This document shows positions 8,135 through 16,158 of a DNA stretch of 26,973 nucleotides, one piece after another. The notes beneath the pieces are model-generated. The model was not told the origin of the DNA. It saw only the letters and a program-made list of their open reading frames with translations, and made no database searches. How positions within the stretch are numbered: the first letter of the stretch is position 1; each line of letters begins with the position of its first letter. Origin of the DNA: Limnoraphis robusta CS-951. Lineage in GTDB: Bacteria > Cyanobacteriota > Cyanobacteriia > Cyanobacteriales > Microcoleaceae. The stretch spans positions 1-26,973 of the forward strand of contig NZ_LATL02000232.1 of assembly GCF_000972705.2 (NCBI RefSeq), read 5' to 3'. The position numbers were made by a program, and so were the translations under genes.

Positions 8135-10240
8135 ATGATCGCGAACAGCATAACAGCAGACAAGCCATTGCTTCGAGGAAAAGGACTCCCTCCGTTTGAG
8201 ATGATCGAAGCGGATGCGGTGGTTCCCGAGATGACGCAATTATTAGAAGAACTTGACGCCGAACTTGCAAGTTTAGAAGCGAATGTACAACCGACTTGGG
8301 AAGGTTTAGTTGAACCGTTGCAACTTTTCCAGGAACGTTTAACTTGGAGTTGGGGAACTGTGAGTCATTTAATGGGTGTAAAAAATAGCCCGGAACTGCG
8401 AACAGCCCATGAAACAATACAGCCCAAAGTTGTAAAGTTCATTAATAAACTCAATCAAAGTCAAGCGATTTATAAAGCATTTAAAGCATTGCGGGAGTCT
8501 TCGGAATGGGAGACTTTAGACTCAGCCCAAAAGCGAATTGTTGAAGCGGCAATTCGAGATGCTGAACTGTCGGGTGTGGGTTTAGAAGGAGAAAAACGAG
8601 ATCGGTTTAATGCAATTGAACTGGAATTAGCCGAACTTTCGACTAAATTTGGCAATCATGTTTTAGATGCGACGAAAGCGTTTAGTTTGACGTTAACTGA
8701 ACCGGAAGATGTAGAAGGTTTACCGCCCAGTTTACTCAGTTTAGCCGCCCAAGCCGCGCGTTCAGAAGGGATAGAAAATGCCACCGCAGAAAACGGCCCC
8801 TGGCGAATTACGTTAGATTTTCCGAGTTTCGGCCCGTTTTTAAAGTTTAGCAAACGGCGAGAATTACGGGAACAGGTTTATAAGGCTTATATGAGTCGGG
8901 CTTCTCAGAATGAATTGAATAATTTCCCCTTAATTGAACAAATTTTACAATTGCGTCAAGAAAAGTCTAAATTACTCGGTTTTAACAGTTATGCTGAGTT
9001 AAGTTTAGCGAGTAAAATGGCGCCGAGTGTGGAAGCAGTCGAGGCATTATCGGAAGAATTGCGGGTGGTTAGTTATGATGCAGCCCTGAAAGAATTTGAA
9101 GAATTAAAAGCCTTTGCAGCTTCCAAAGAGGCACCGGAAGCGGAAGACTTAAAACATTGGGATATTGGTTTTTGGTCGGAACGTCAACGAGAAGAAAAGT
9201 TTGCCTTTACCGATGAAGAATTACGCCCTTATTTTCCGCTTACCCAAGTGTTAGAAGGGTTGTTTGGTTTAGTCCAACGGATTTTTGGAATTACGATTAT
9301 TTCTGCCGATGGTCAAGCCCCAGTTTGGCATGAAGATGTGCGTTATTTCCAAGTGGCTGATGAGGCGGGAAATCCGATTGCTTATTTTTATTTAGATGCC
9401 TACAGTCGTCCGGCTGAAAAACGGGGTGGGGCTTGGATGGATGAGTGTATTACTCGTGCAAAAATAACAGAAAATGGTGCATCTACGGTTCGTTTACCTG
9501 TGGCTTATTTGCAGTGTAATCAAACGCCGCCTGTTGATGGAAAACCGAGTTTAATGACGTTTAGTGAGGTGGAAACGTTATTCCATGAATTTGGTCACGG
9601 TTTACAACATATGTTAACAACGGTTGATTATGCAGGGGCAGCCGGAATTAATAATATTGAATGGGATGCGGTGGAATTGCCCAGCCAATTTATGGAGAAT
9701 TGGTGTTATGATCGCTCGACATTGTTTGGCATGGCAAAACATTATCAAACAGGTGAATCTTTGCCTGAACATTATTATCAAAAGCTGTTAGCCTCCCGCA
9801 CTTATATGAGTGCAACGGTGATGCTGCGACAGATTCATTTTGGGTTGGTCGATATTGAGTTACATCATCGTTATCAACCGGGTGGAAAGGAAACAGTTGT
9901 TGACGTCAGAAACCGCATTGCTGAAAATACAACCGTGTTGAAACCATTGCCTGAAGATGCCTTTTTATGTGCTTTTGGGCATATTTTTTCGGGCGGTTAT
10001 GCCGCAGGTTATTACAGTTATAAATGGGCAGAAGTTCTCAGTGCGGATGCGTTTTATGCCTTTGAAGAAGCGGGATTAGAAGATGAAAAAGCAATGGCTG
10101 AAACAGGTAAACGCTTCCGAGAAACGGTGTTAGCTTTGGGCGGAAGTTTACCCCCGATGGAAGTCTTTAAATCCTTCCGAGGACGTGAACCGAGTACCCA
10201 ACCGTTATTGGTTCATAGTGGTTTAGTGGCGGCTGCTTAA
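8135..10240 (+). CDS. prlC: M3-family oligopeptidase (oligopeptidase A type)
   Basis: Zinc metallopeptidase of the thimet/oligopeptidase A family, which cleaves short peptides in the cytoplasm and helps recycle the products of larger proteases. The catalytic segment LFHEFGHGLQHML has zinc ligands His484 and His488 and catalytic Glu485; the third ligand Glu514 lies in DAVELPSQFMENW. The tyrosine- and glycine-rich C-terminal segment (FSGGYAAGYYSYKWAEV) typical of the substrate-side helices is present. At 701 residues it has the usual length of the family and is complete. There is no signal peptide. The ATG start is preceded by AGGAAAAAGGA at 8124-8134, giving a usable Shine-Dalgarno. It begins 38 bases after the truncated EEP gene and ends before a terminator hairpin. 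Confidence 0.95.
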   Translation: MIANSITADKPLLRGKGLPPFEMIEADAVVPEMTQLLEELDAELASLEANVQPTWEGLVEPLQLFQERLTWSWGTVSHLMGVKNSPELRTAHETIQPKVVKFINKLNQSQAIYKAFKALRESSEWETLDSAQKRIVEAAIRDAELSGVGLEGEKRDRFNAIELELAELSTKFGNHVLDATKAFSLTLTEPEDVEGLPPSLLSLAAQAARSEGIENATAENGPWRITLDFPSFGPFLKFSKRRELREQVYKAYMSRASQNELNNFPLIEQILQLRQEKSKLLGFNSYAELSLASKMAPSVEAVEALSEELRVVSYDAALKEFEELKAFAASKEAPEAEDLKHWDIGFWSERQREEKFAFTDEELRPYFPLTQVLEGLFGLVQRIFGITIISADGQAPVWHEDVRYFQVADEAGNPIAYFYLDAYSRPAEKRGGAWMDECITRAKITENGASTVRLPVAYLQCNQTPPVDGKPSLMTFSEVETLFHEFGHGLQHMLTTVDYAGAAGINNIEWDAVELPSQFMENWCYDRSTLFGMAKHYQTGESLPEHYYQKLLASRTYMSATVMLRQIHFGLVDIELHHRYQPGGKETVVDVRNRIAENTTVLKPLPEDAFLCAFGHIFSGGYAAGYYSYKWAEVLSADAFYAFEEAGLEDEKAMAETGKRFRETVLALGGSLPPMEVFKSFRGREPSTQPLLVHSGLVAAA

Positions 10241-10255
10241 TTGAGTTGAAATGTT

Positions 10256-10289
10256 TTAGAGGCGTTCATTAAGGGCGTCTCTAATTTTT
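10256..10289 (+). terminator. Rho-independent terminator of the M3 peptidase gene
   Basis: TTAGAGGCG (10256-10264) pairs with CGTCTCTAA (10276-10284) at eight of nine positions around an 11-base loop, followed by five T residues. It begins 15 bases after the peptidase stop codon. Confidence 0.75.
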
Positions 10290-10318
10290 ATGGGATTGAA
10301 GAATATATCTCTAAATTT

Positions 10319-11224
10319 ATGACTGTAATTCTCTCCGCAATTTTGCCTGTAGCTTGTATTGTTTTGATTGGCTATATTGTCGGAAAAAAGATTAATCTTG
10401 ATCAATCTACGCTGTCTCGTCTAAGTTTGTATGTGTTATTTCCGGCTTTAATTGTTGATAATCTCTACAAAACAACGCTGAGTGGAGAAAATGCGATTGC
10501 GATTACAATTGGGTTTTTAATTACGTTTGTTACTTGGTGTGTTTCCGCTTGGCAATTGAGTGATTCTTTGAAGTTTCCAACTGATTTAAAGAAAAACTTT
10601 GTGATCACAACGGCTTTACCGAATGTCGGAAATTTAGGGCTTCCAGTGACGTTATTTGCGTTAGGAGAGGCGGGACTTGAACGGGCAATTGTGTATTTAA
10701 TTGTTTGGAATGTTGTTGTGTTAACGACGGTTCCTGCTTTTTTACAAAAGGGTGGTTTTCGTTCTTCGATTCAGTTTATGTTGAGACTTCCTCTCACTTG
10801 GGCGGTATTTTTTGGCGTGGCTTTGCGAGGGTTTAATGTTCAACTGCCATTTCAGTTAGATGAAGGATTAAATTTGTTAGCAGAAGCCGCAATTCCTTTG
10901 GGTTTATTGATGTTAGGAATCCAAATTTCTCAGAGTAAATTTGAACTGACTGGCTATGAAGTCGGTGCGAGTTTATTGCGGCTTATCGGTGGGGGAGTTA
11001 TTGCGTTTGCAGTGGGAAAAATGTTAGGGTTAGCGGTTTTAGATTTAAAAGTTTTAGTTCTTCAAAGTTCAATGCCCACTGCAATTACAGCCTTTTTAAT
11101 GACGAATGAATTTGGCGGGGACGGGGCTTTAGCTGCCAGGGTTGTTGTGGTTTCAACCTTACTTGGTTTTATTACGTTACCTGGGGTTTTATGGTTACTA
11201 GAACGTTTTGTTGTGGCGCTTTAG
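10319..11224 (+). CDS. AEC-family (auxin efflux carrier type) transporter
   Basis: Integral membrane protein of 301 residues with about eight to ten hydrophobic helices spread over the whole length, from ILSAILPVACIVLIGYIVG at the N-terminus to VVVVSTLLGFITLPGVLWLL near the end. The N-terminal LPVACIVLIGYIVGK pattern, TALPNVGNLGLPVTLFALGE (about 96-115) and SSMPTAITAFLMTNEFG (about 256-272) are typical of the AEC family (Mem_trans), with paired broken helices around conserved Asn and Pro. Relatives export or import small organic anions such as malate or malonate; the substrate here is unknown. The gene follows the M3 peptidase on the same strand but is separated by a terminator, so it may have its own promoter. 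No clear Shine-Dalgarno precedes the ATG. Confidence 0.88.
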   Translation: MTVILSAILPVACIVLIGYIVGKKINLDQSTLSRLSLYVLFPALIVDNLYKTTLSGENAIAITIGFLITFVTWCVSAWQLSDSLKFPTDLKKNFVITTALPNVGNLGLPVTLFALGEAGLERAIVYLIVWNVVVLTTVPAFLQKGGFRSSIQFMLRLPLTWAVFFGVALRGFNVQLPFQLDEGLNLLAEAAIPLGLLMLGIQISQSKFELTGYEVGASLLRLIGGGVIAFAVGKMLGLAVLDLKVLVLQSSMPTAITAFLMTNEFGGDGALAARVVVVSTLLGFITLPGVLWLLERFVVAL

Positions 11225-11232
11225 CGCGGAAT

Positions 11233-11265
11233 AAAAACCCCGTTGATCAGATAAACCGGGTTTTT
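11233..11265. terminator. Bidirectional terminator between convergent genes
   Basis: AAAAACCC (11233-11240) pairs perfectly with GGGTTTTT (11258-11265). The A-run and T-run at the two ends let the same hairpin end transcription from the AEC gene (+) and from the FecR-domain gene (-), which converge here. Confidence 0.8.
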
Positions 11266-11319
11266 CAGGCCTACTCATACAGACTCAAGTCAATTCATGT
11301 TTTAAACAATTAATTAAAC

Positions 11320-12087
11320 TTAGAAAGGTGAACCCGGAATTGAAGGTCTAGGAACTGATGGAACAGGCGGTGTTGGAATATTAGGAGTCGGAACCCCATT
11401 TGCAGAACAACTAAAATTAGGCGGAACAATTCGCTGACACATCGCTTGTAATGCACCTTCTGGCGTAATTGGAATATTAAACCCAGAAAACAGTTCTCCG
11501 GTTAAAATCAGAGCCAATTCTTCGGGTGTAATGTCTTGAATTTGTCCGAGTACACCCGGTAAAACGCCTATTTTTTGACCTTCCCTTAAAATAATCGGAA
11601 CTGCACCTGCTTCTTGAGAAGTGACTTCAACTTCTCCCTCTAATACTTTAATATTTCCGGTGCCATCTTCGGTGGTTTCCATAATATAAAGTGTACCTTT
11701 AACTCCGACTGAAAACCCTCCAATACAGCCATTTGCAGGCCCACTCACGACCACTTGACCTTGTTGAATTTCCACACATTGACCAACAGTAACGCGAGAG
11801 TTTGTTCCAATGCGTCCGGCGGCACCATTATTAAATTCTATACTTGCACGAGATTCTTGAGTATGAATTAATTGCCCTAAATCAGCTTTGTCTTCGACTT
11901 TGGCTTGCTGTTCTTGAATGAAGACTTCTTCCCCATCTAAAATTTCTTGAACGATAGCCAGATCAATTTGAGCCAAAGCGGGAACATTTAGCAGTTCAAA
12001 TCCGACAGCAAAAGACAAACCCGGAAGCAGGCTGAAGATGGTTTTTTGACAACGATGGTAACTGAAAATAAAGTTTAGTGGCATCAT
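11320..12087 (-). CDS. Exported FecR-domain protein with proline-rich tail
   Basis: The N-terminus (KTIFSLLPGLSFAVGFELLNVPALA) looks like a signal peptide with cleavage after ALA at about residue 39, so the protein is probably exported. Residues about 50-165 match the FecR domain: the segment SRASIEFNNGAAGRIG, then a beta-rich stretch GGFSVGVKGTLYIMETTEDGTGNIKVLEGEVEV. Two cysteines (104 and 121) could form a disulfide in the periplasm. The last 25 residues are rich in Pro, Ser and Thr (about one third Pro), perhaps a wall or surface linker. There is no anti-sigma or membrane anchor as in true FecR. Two adjacent ATG codons (12087 and 12084) could start it. It diverges from a CHAT-protease-like gene across 81 bases, which suggests joint regulation. 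Domain call is secure; role unknown. Confidence 0.85.
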   Translation of the reverse strand: MMPLNFIFSYHRCQKTIFSLLPGLSFAVGFELLNVPALAQIDLAIVQEILDGEEVFIQEQQAKVEDKADLGQLIHTQESRASIEFNNGAAGRIGTNSRVTVGQCVEIQQGQVVVSGPANGCIGGFSVGVKGTLYIMETTEDGTGNIKVLEGEVEVTSQEAGAVPIILREGQKIGVLPGVLGQIQDITPEELALILTGELFSGFNIPITPEGALQAMCQRIVPPNFSCSANGVPTPNIPTPPVPSVPRPSIPGSPF

Positions 12088-12129
12088 CTGGTTTAGCGGT
12101 TAAGATTGAGAAAGAGGATAAGAAAGGAT

Positions 12130-12149
12130 CAATCAAAGATTGTTATAAA
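12130..12149 (+). promoter_or_regulatory. Extended -10 promoter and small palindrome in the FecR/CHAT divergent region
   Basis: TGTTATAAA at 12141-12149 fits an extended -10 (TGn plus TATAAA) for the CHAT gene, whose ATG is at 12169. This implies a very short 5' leader and fits the lack of a Shine-Dalgarno. A dyad CAATC-AAA-GATTG (12130-12142) touches the extended -10 and could be an operator. Both readings rest on motif match only. Confidence 0.4.
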
Positions 12150-12168
12150 AGCTATTTTAAGTTAACCG

Positions 12169-14964
12169 ATGACCTGTGAACACAAACCGAAAAAAATCTT
12201 CTTGATCAGGCGGTTGTCGCGAACGCTTCAAGTCACTTTTCTACTGGGCGTTCTTCTATCAGGAAAAATTCAGCCTGTTGTTCCGGTTGAGTCTCCCAAC
12301 CCCTCTAACTTTTGGGATAGGGAAATCAGAGAAAAAATGATTCTAGCAGTAAACACTGAAAATCCGGCACAACAAGCTCTAAAAACAGGATTAAATCAGT
12401 ATCGTCAAGGAACAGGTGCGGCTTTACGTCAAGCCATTGAACAGTTAGAAATTGCCTTGAAACTTTGGCGAGAACAGGGTGATTTGACTCAAGAAGCAAC
12501 GACGTTGCAATTTTTGGGTTTAATTCATGCTGACTTAGGAGAATATCAAGCCGCTATCAATTATTATCGTCAGGTTTTACGATTACTTCCTCAATTGTCT
12601 CAACCGGAGTATTGGGAGGCTCCTATTTTAGAACTTTCTGCTGAAGTTTATCTCAAATGGGGTGAATATCAAAAGGCGTTAGAAGCCTATGAAAAAGCTC
12701 ACAGTCTCCGAAAAGAAATAGGATTAGACTCCGCAGAAGCCGCTACATTAAATAGTATGGGTTTACTGTATTATGAGTTAGGAGAATTAGATCGGGCGTT
12801 AGGTTATTATAAACAAGCTCAATTGCTTTTGCAACGCTCTGAAAATTCGGCGGATCGCAAAATGACGGCTTTGATTTTAAATAATATGGGTCAAGTTTAT
12901 TCCGAGCAAGGTGAACTAGAGAAAGCCAAAGAAACCTATATTCAAGCCTTGAACTATTGGAACGCTTTACCTGAAAGAGCTGATGTGAGAACGATTCGCG
13001 GACAAGCCGCAACGTTGAATAATCAGGGCTATATTTATGCTCAATCTAATCAATTTAAACTCGCTCAACAAACTTATAATGATGCCTTACCACTCTGGCA
13101 AAAAATAGGCGATCGCACCCGAGAAGCCAGTACGTTAAATAACCTTTGTTATGTTGATTTTAAACAAGGAAATTTAGATCAAGCCTTAGAAATTTGTACT
13201 CAATCTCTGCAAATTAGACAAACCGTTGGAGACAGAACTAAACAACCACTGAGTCTTTATTATATTGCTCAAATTCAACGCGAACAAGGTCAGTTAGAAG
13301 CGGCAGTTAAAACGATAGAAGCAGCCTTAGAAATCATTGAAGACTTACGAACAAAAGTTGATCGTCAAGATTTAAGAACCTCTTTTTTTGCTTCCAAACA
13401 GGAATATTATGAATTCTATATTGATTTGTTAATGCAACTCCATAAACAAAATCCCGAAAAAGGTTATGATGGGTTAGCCTTACAAGCCAGTGAACGAGCA
13501 AAAGCGAGAAGTTTATTAGAAATATTAGCTGAATCTGGGGGAGAAGTTACATCTGGAATTGACCCTAAATTATTACAAGAAAAGAAACAACTGCAACAAG
13601 AACTTAGTGCATTAGAACAGTTGCGAGTTCGCTTACTCAGTCGTGAACATACTGAAGAACAAAGACTCACAATTAATCAGGAAATCGATAGTTTACTCCA
13701 ACAATATCGCCGATTATTAACAGAAATTAGGGCCAGCAGTCCTCACTACGCAGAATTAACTCAACCGCAACCGTTAACCTTGACTGAAATTCAGCAAAAA
13801 GTTCTCGAGCAAGAGACTATTTTATTAGAATATGCTCTCGGAAAAAATAGAAGTTATTTATGGGTTGTTACGCCAACTTCCATCGAAAGTTATGAACTCC
13901 CTGGGCGCGAAGAAATTGAACGTCAAGTCACAGAATTTAGAGATTCTTTTTTACTTCCAACTCAACGAATTCGCCGAAAACTAGCCGAAGATACGGGTAA
14001 AGAATTAGCAGAGATGATCTTACCCAATTCCGAAAAACTCAGTCAAAAACGGTTATTAATTGTTGCGGATGGAGTGTTACAATATGTACCGTTTAACGCC
14101 TTACCAACCCCCGGAACATTAATCTTAGAAGAAGACTGGACGCCATTAATTGTAAACCATGAAATTGTCACCATTCCTTCTGCTTCAACCTTAGCGGTTT
14201 TACGTCAAGAAATGAAGGGAAGAACACCCGCACCCAAAGCTTTAGCAATACTGGCTGATCCGGTTTTTAGCTATCAAGATGATCGGGTGAAAAATGTAGT
14301 TCCAGAAAAGATGAAACCGCTACCGCCTGAGTTAGAACGTTCGGCGCGAGAATCAGGGGTTTTGTTTGATCGTTTACCCTTTACCGAGAAAGAAGCTGAA
14401 CGAATTTTAGACTTAATTCCAACGATTAATAGTACCAAACAATTTGGCTTTTCAGCTCGTCGAGAATTTGTCACCAGTCAACAAATTAATCAATATCGGC
14501 TTCTTCATTTTGCCACTCATGGTTTACTCAATAGCGAGACTCCTGAACTCTCCGGTTTAGTCTTATCTTTAGTGGATGAAACGGGAGAACCTTTAAATGG
14601 TTTTTTGCGTTTATATGATATTTTTAACCTCAAACTTTCCGCAGACTTAGCCGTTTTAAGTGCTTGCGAAACGGGACTCGGAGAAAATATTCAAGGTGAA
14701 GGATTAGTCGGTTTAACGAGGGGATTTATGTATGCAGGTGCGCCCCGAGTCGTGGTAAGTTTGTGGAAAGTTGATGACCAAGCCACTTCAGAATTAATGG
14801 TAAAATTTTATCAACGAATGCTACAACAAAACCTATCCCCCGTCGCCGCTTTACGAGTCGCTCAAATTGATATGTGGCAACAAAATAAATGGTCATCTCC
14901 CTACTTTTGGGCCGCGTTTACCTTGCAAGGAGAATGGCAAGCCCCCAAAATCAACCCCAATTAA
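12169..14964 (+). CDS. TPR-CHAT caspase-like protease, probably exported
   Basis: The N-terminus has a basic stretch (KKIFLIRRLSR) and a hydrophobic segment (VTFLLGVLLSG), so a signal peptide or anchor is likely. Tetratricopeptide repeats occupy about 100-400, with typical units such as LGEYQAAINYYRQVL and QGELEKAKETYIQAL. A helical, coiled-coil-like stretch (about 465-520) leads into a C-terminal CHAT domain (about 535-925). The CHAT catalytic pair is intact: His784 in HFATHG and Cys833 in LSACETG. CHAT is a caspase/separase-related peptidase fold (HetF is the cyanobacterial relative), and TPRs commonly recruit its partners. With 931 residues and no frame break it looks functional. It diverges from the FecR-domain gene. 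Substrate and trigger are unknown; HetF itself is unlikely given the signal-peptide-like start and the divergent FecR neighbour. Confidence 0.9.
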   Translation: MTCEHKPKKIFLIRRLSRTLQVTFLLGVLLSGKIQPVVPVESPNPSNFWDREIREKMILAVNTENPAQQALKTGLNQYRQGTGAALRQAIEQLEIALKLWREQGDLTQEATTLQFLGLIHADLGEYQAAINYYRQVLRLLPQLSQPEYWEAPILELSAEVYLKWGEYQKALEAYEKAHSLRKEIGLDSAEAATLNSMGLLYYELGELDRALGYYKQAQLLLQRSENSADRKMTALILNNMGQVYSEQGELEKAKETYIQALNYWNALPERADVRTIRGQAATLNNQGYIYAQSNQFKLAQQTYNDALPLWQKIGDRTREASTLNNLCYVDFKQGNLDQALEICTQSLQIRQTVGDRTKQPLSLYYIAQIQREQGQLEAAVKTIEAALEIIEDLRTKVDRQDLRTSFFASKQEYYEFYIDLLMQLHKQNPEKGYDGLALQASERAKARSLLEILAESGGEVTSGIDPKLLQEKKQLQQELSALEQLRVRLLSREHTEEQRLTINQEIDSLLQQYRRLLTEIRASSPHYAELTQPQPLTLTEIQQKVLEQETILLEYALGKNRSYLWVVTPTSIESYELPGREEIERQVTEFRDSFLLPTQRIRRKLAEDTGKELAEMILPNSEKLSQKRLLIVADGVLQYVPFNALPTPGTLILEEDWTPLIVNHEIVTIPSASTLAVLRQEMKGRTPAPKALAILADPVFSYQDDRVKNVVPEKMKPLPPELERSARESGVLFDRLPFTEKEAERILDLIPTINSTKQFGFSARREFVTSQQINQYRLLHFATHGLLNSETPELSGLVLSLVDETGEPLNGFLRLYDIFNLKLSADLAVLSACETGLGENIQGEGLVGLTRGFMYAGAPRVVVSLWKVDDQATSELMVKFYQRMLQQNLSPVAALRVAQIDMWQQNKWSSPYFWAAFTLQGEWQAPKINPN

Positions 14965-14975
14965 ACTTTGAATTT

Positions 14976-14994
14976 TAGATAAAAAATTTATCTA
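14976..14994. other. AT-rich perfect hairpin after the CHAT gene
   Basis: TAGATAAA (14976-14983) and TTTATCTA (14987-14994) form a perfect eight-pair stem with a three-base loop, 12 bases after the CHAT stop codon. There is no T-run behind it and the stem has one G-C pair, so it is a weak terminator candidate at best, perhaps an mRNA 3' end stabiliser. Confidence 0.4.
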
Positions 14995-15014
14995 TAATTG
15001 AATCACAGTATACC

Positions 15015-15042
15015 TTGAGTTAGAGGGGTTTTATTGTAAAAT
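15015..15042 (+). promoter_or_regulatory. Candidate promoter of the SAM-hydrolase-like gene
   Basis: TTGAGT (15015-15020) and TAAAAT (15037-15042) are separated by 16 bases and lie about 55 bases before the ATG at 15098, a reasonable sigma-70-type arrangement (4 of 6 and 5 of 6 consensus matches). Confidence 0.4.
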
Positions 15043-15097
15043 AGGGTTAACCTAGATCTGCTTATCAAAAGTAAAACTGTCTTTCAAAACTTCCATC

Positions 15098-15895
15098 ATG
15101 CTGATTAACTTAATTGCTGATTATGGTGCGGGAGATCCAGCGTTTGCAGAAGTCAACCAACGTTTACTTCAACACTTAAGCGATGCAAAAATTCACTGTC
15201 TTTCTGTTCCGGCTTTTAGCACGTTAGCAACAGGTTTTTGGATCGCTCAATTAGGGCTTAATCCCGGCCCAGACAACCATTTAATTTATCATAATTGCGC
15301 CCCTCGTCAAGATGATTTAGAAGCTCGCCCCAATAATGAAGGTGAAGGACTGACTTATGCTTTACTACCCAATGGTGTTAAAGTTGTGGGTGTTTTAGCC
15401 GGATATTCTCTATCCTTTATCAAAGAATTTGCTCTGTCTATTCATAGCATAAAAGTTTCACGCGGCGGCTCTCAATTTCGCTCACGAGATGTCTTCCCTC
15501 AAGCCGCAATTGCATTAGCGAAAGGGGATGAAAGTGTCTTAGGAGATATCATTACACCTGAACAAATTCCTGATTATCCAAAAGATCGGGTCGCTTGGAT
15601 TGATGGATATGGTAATATTAAAACGACCATTTCTGCGGATTCGGTTGACCTCGAACCGGAAACAAAAGTCATCGTTAGAGTCGGAGATATGGTCAGTGAT
15701 GCCGTGTATTCTGATGGTAGTTTTCGCGTCAGTGAAGGAACCTTAGCCTTTGCACCTGGAAGTTCGGGTTGGACGCTGAATGACAAACAACAAGTGCGTT
15801 GGATGGAGTTATTTTTGCGGGGTGGAAGTGCTTGGAAACGCTTTGGGAAACCCCGTGTTGGTCAGTTCGTCACCTATCAAGCAATTGGGCGTTAG
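15098..15895 (+). CDS. Divergent SAM hydroxide adenosyltransferase (DUF62)-family protein
   Basis: The overall plan follows the SAM hydrolase / fluorinase superfamily (SAM_HAT): N-terminal LIADYGAGDPAFAEVNQRLL (Asp8, Asp13), a central helix-strand region, SQFRSRDVFPQAAIALAKG (125-143), and the start of the beta-barrel domain at VAWIDGYGNIKTTI (165-178). In canonical members the central segment reads VVDPGVG..RR and the later one FHGRD, supplying an Asp-Arg-His triad for water activation. Here the first is replaced by IYHNCAPR (63-70), and the His of FHGRD is Arg128. The triad therefore appears to be lost, although the SAM-site Asp8 and the barrel motif remain. It could be an inactive SAM or adenosine binder, or an enzyme with another nucleophile. 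Family assignment is fairly sure; activity is not. A promoter-like sequence lies just upstream. Confidence 0.75.
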   Translation: MLINLIADYGAGDPAFAEVNQRLLQHLSDAKIHCLSVPAFSTLATGFWIAQLGLNPGPDNHLIYHNCAPRQDDLEARPNNEGEGLTYALLPNGVKVVGVLAGYSLSFIKEFALSIHSIKVSRGGSQFRSRDVFPQAAIALAKGDESVLGDIITPEQIPDYPKDRVAWIDGYGNIKTTISADSVDLEPETKVIVRVGDMVSDAVYSDGSFRVSEGTLAFAPGSSGWTLNDKQQVRWMELFLRGGSAWKRFGKPRVGQFVTYQAIGR

Positions 15896-16014
15896 ACTAG
15901 CCCATTAAATGCCCTCAAAATTACTAAAAACTTAACTTTTAGCTATTCACTAGGAACTTGAATTTCTGGTGAAATAGCTGTATTATTATCTTAGATCAAG
16001 TGTTAGTATGGGTA

Positions 16015-16153
<139 letters not shown>

Positions 16154-16158
16154 AAGCT

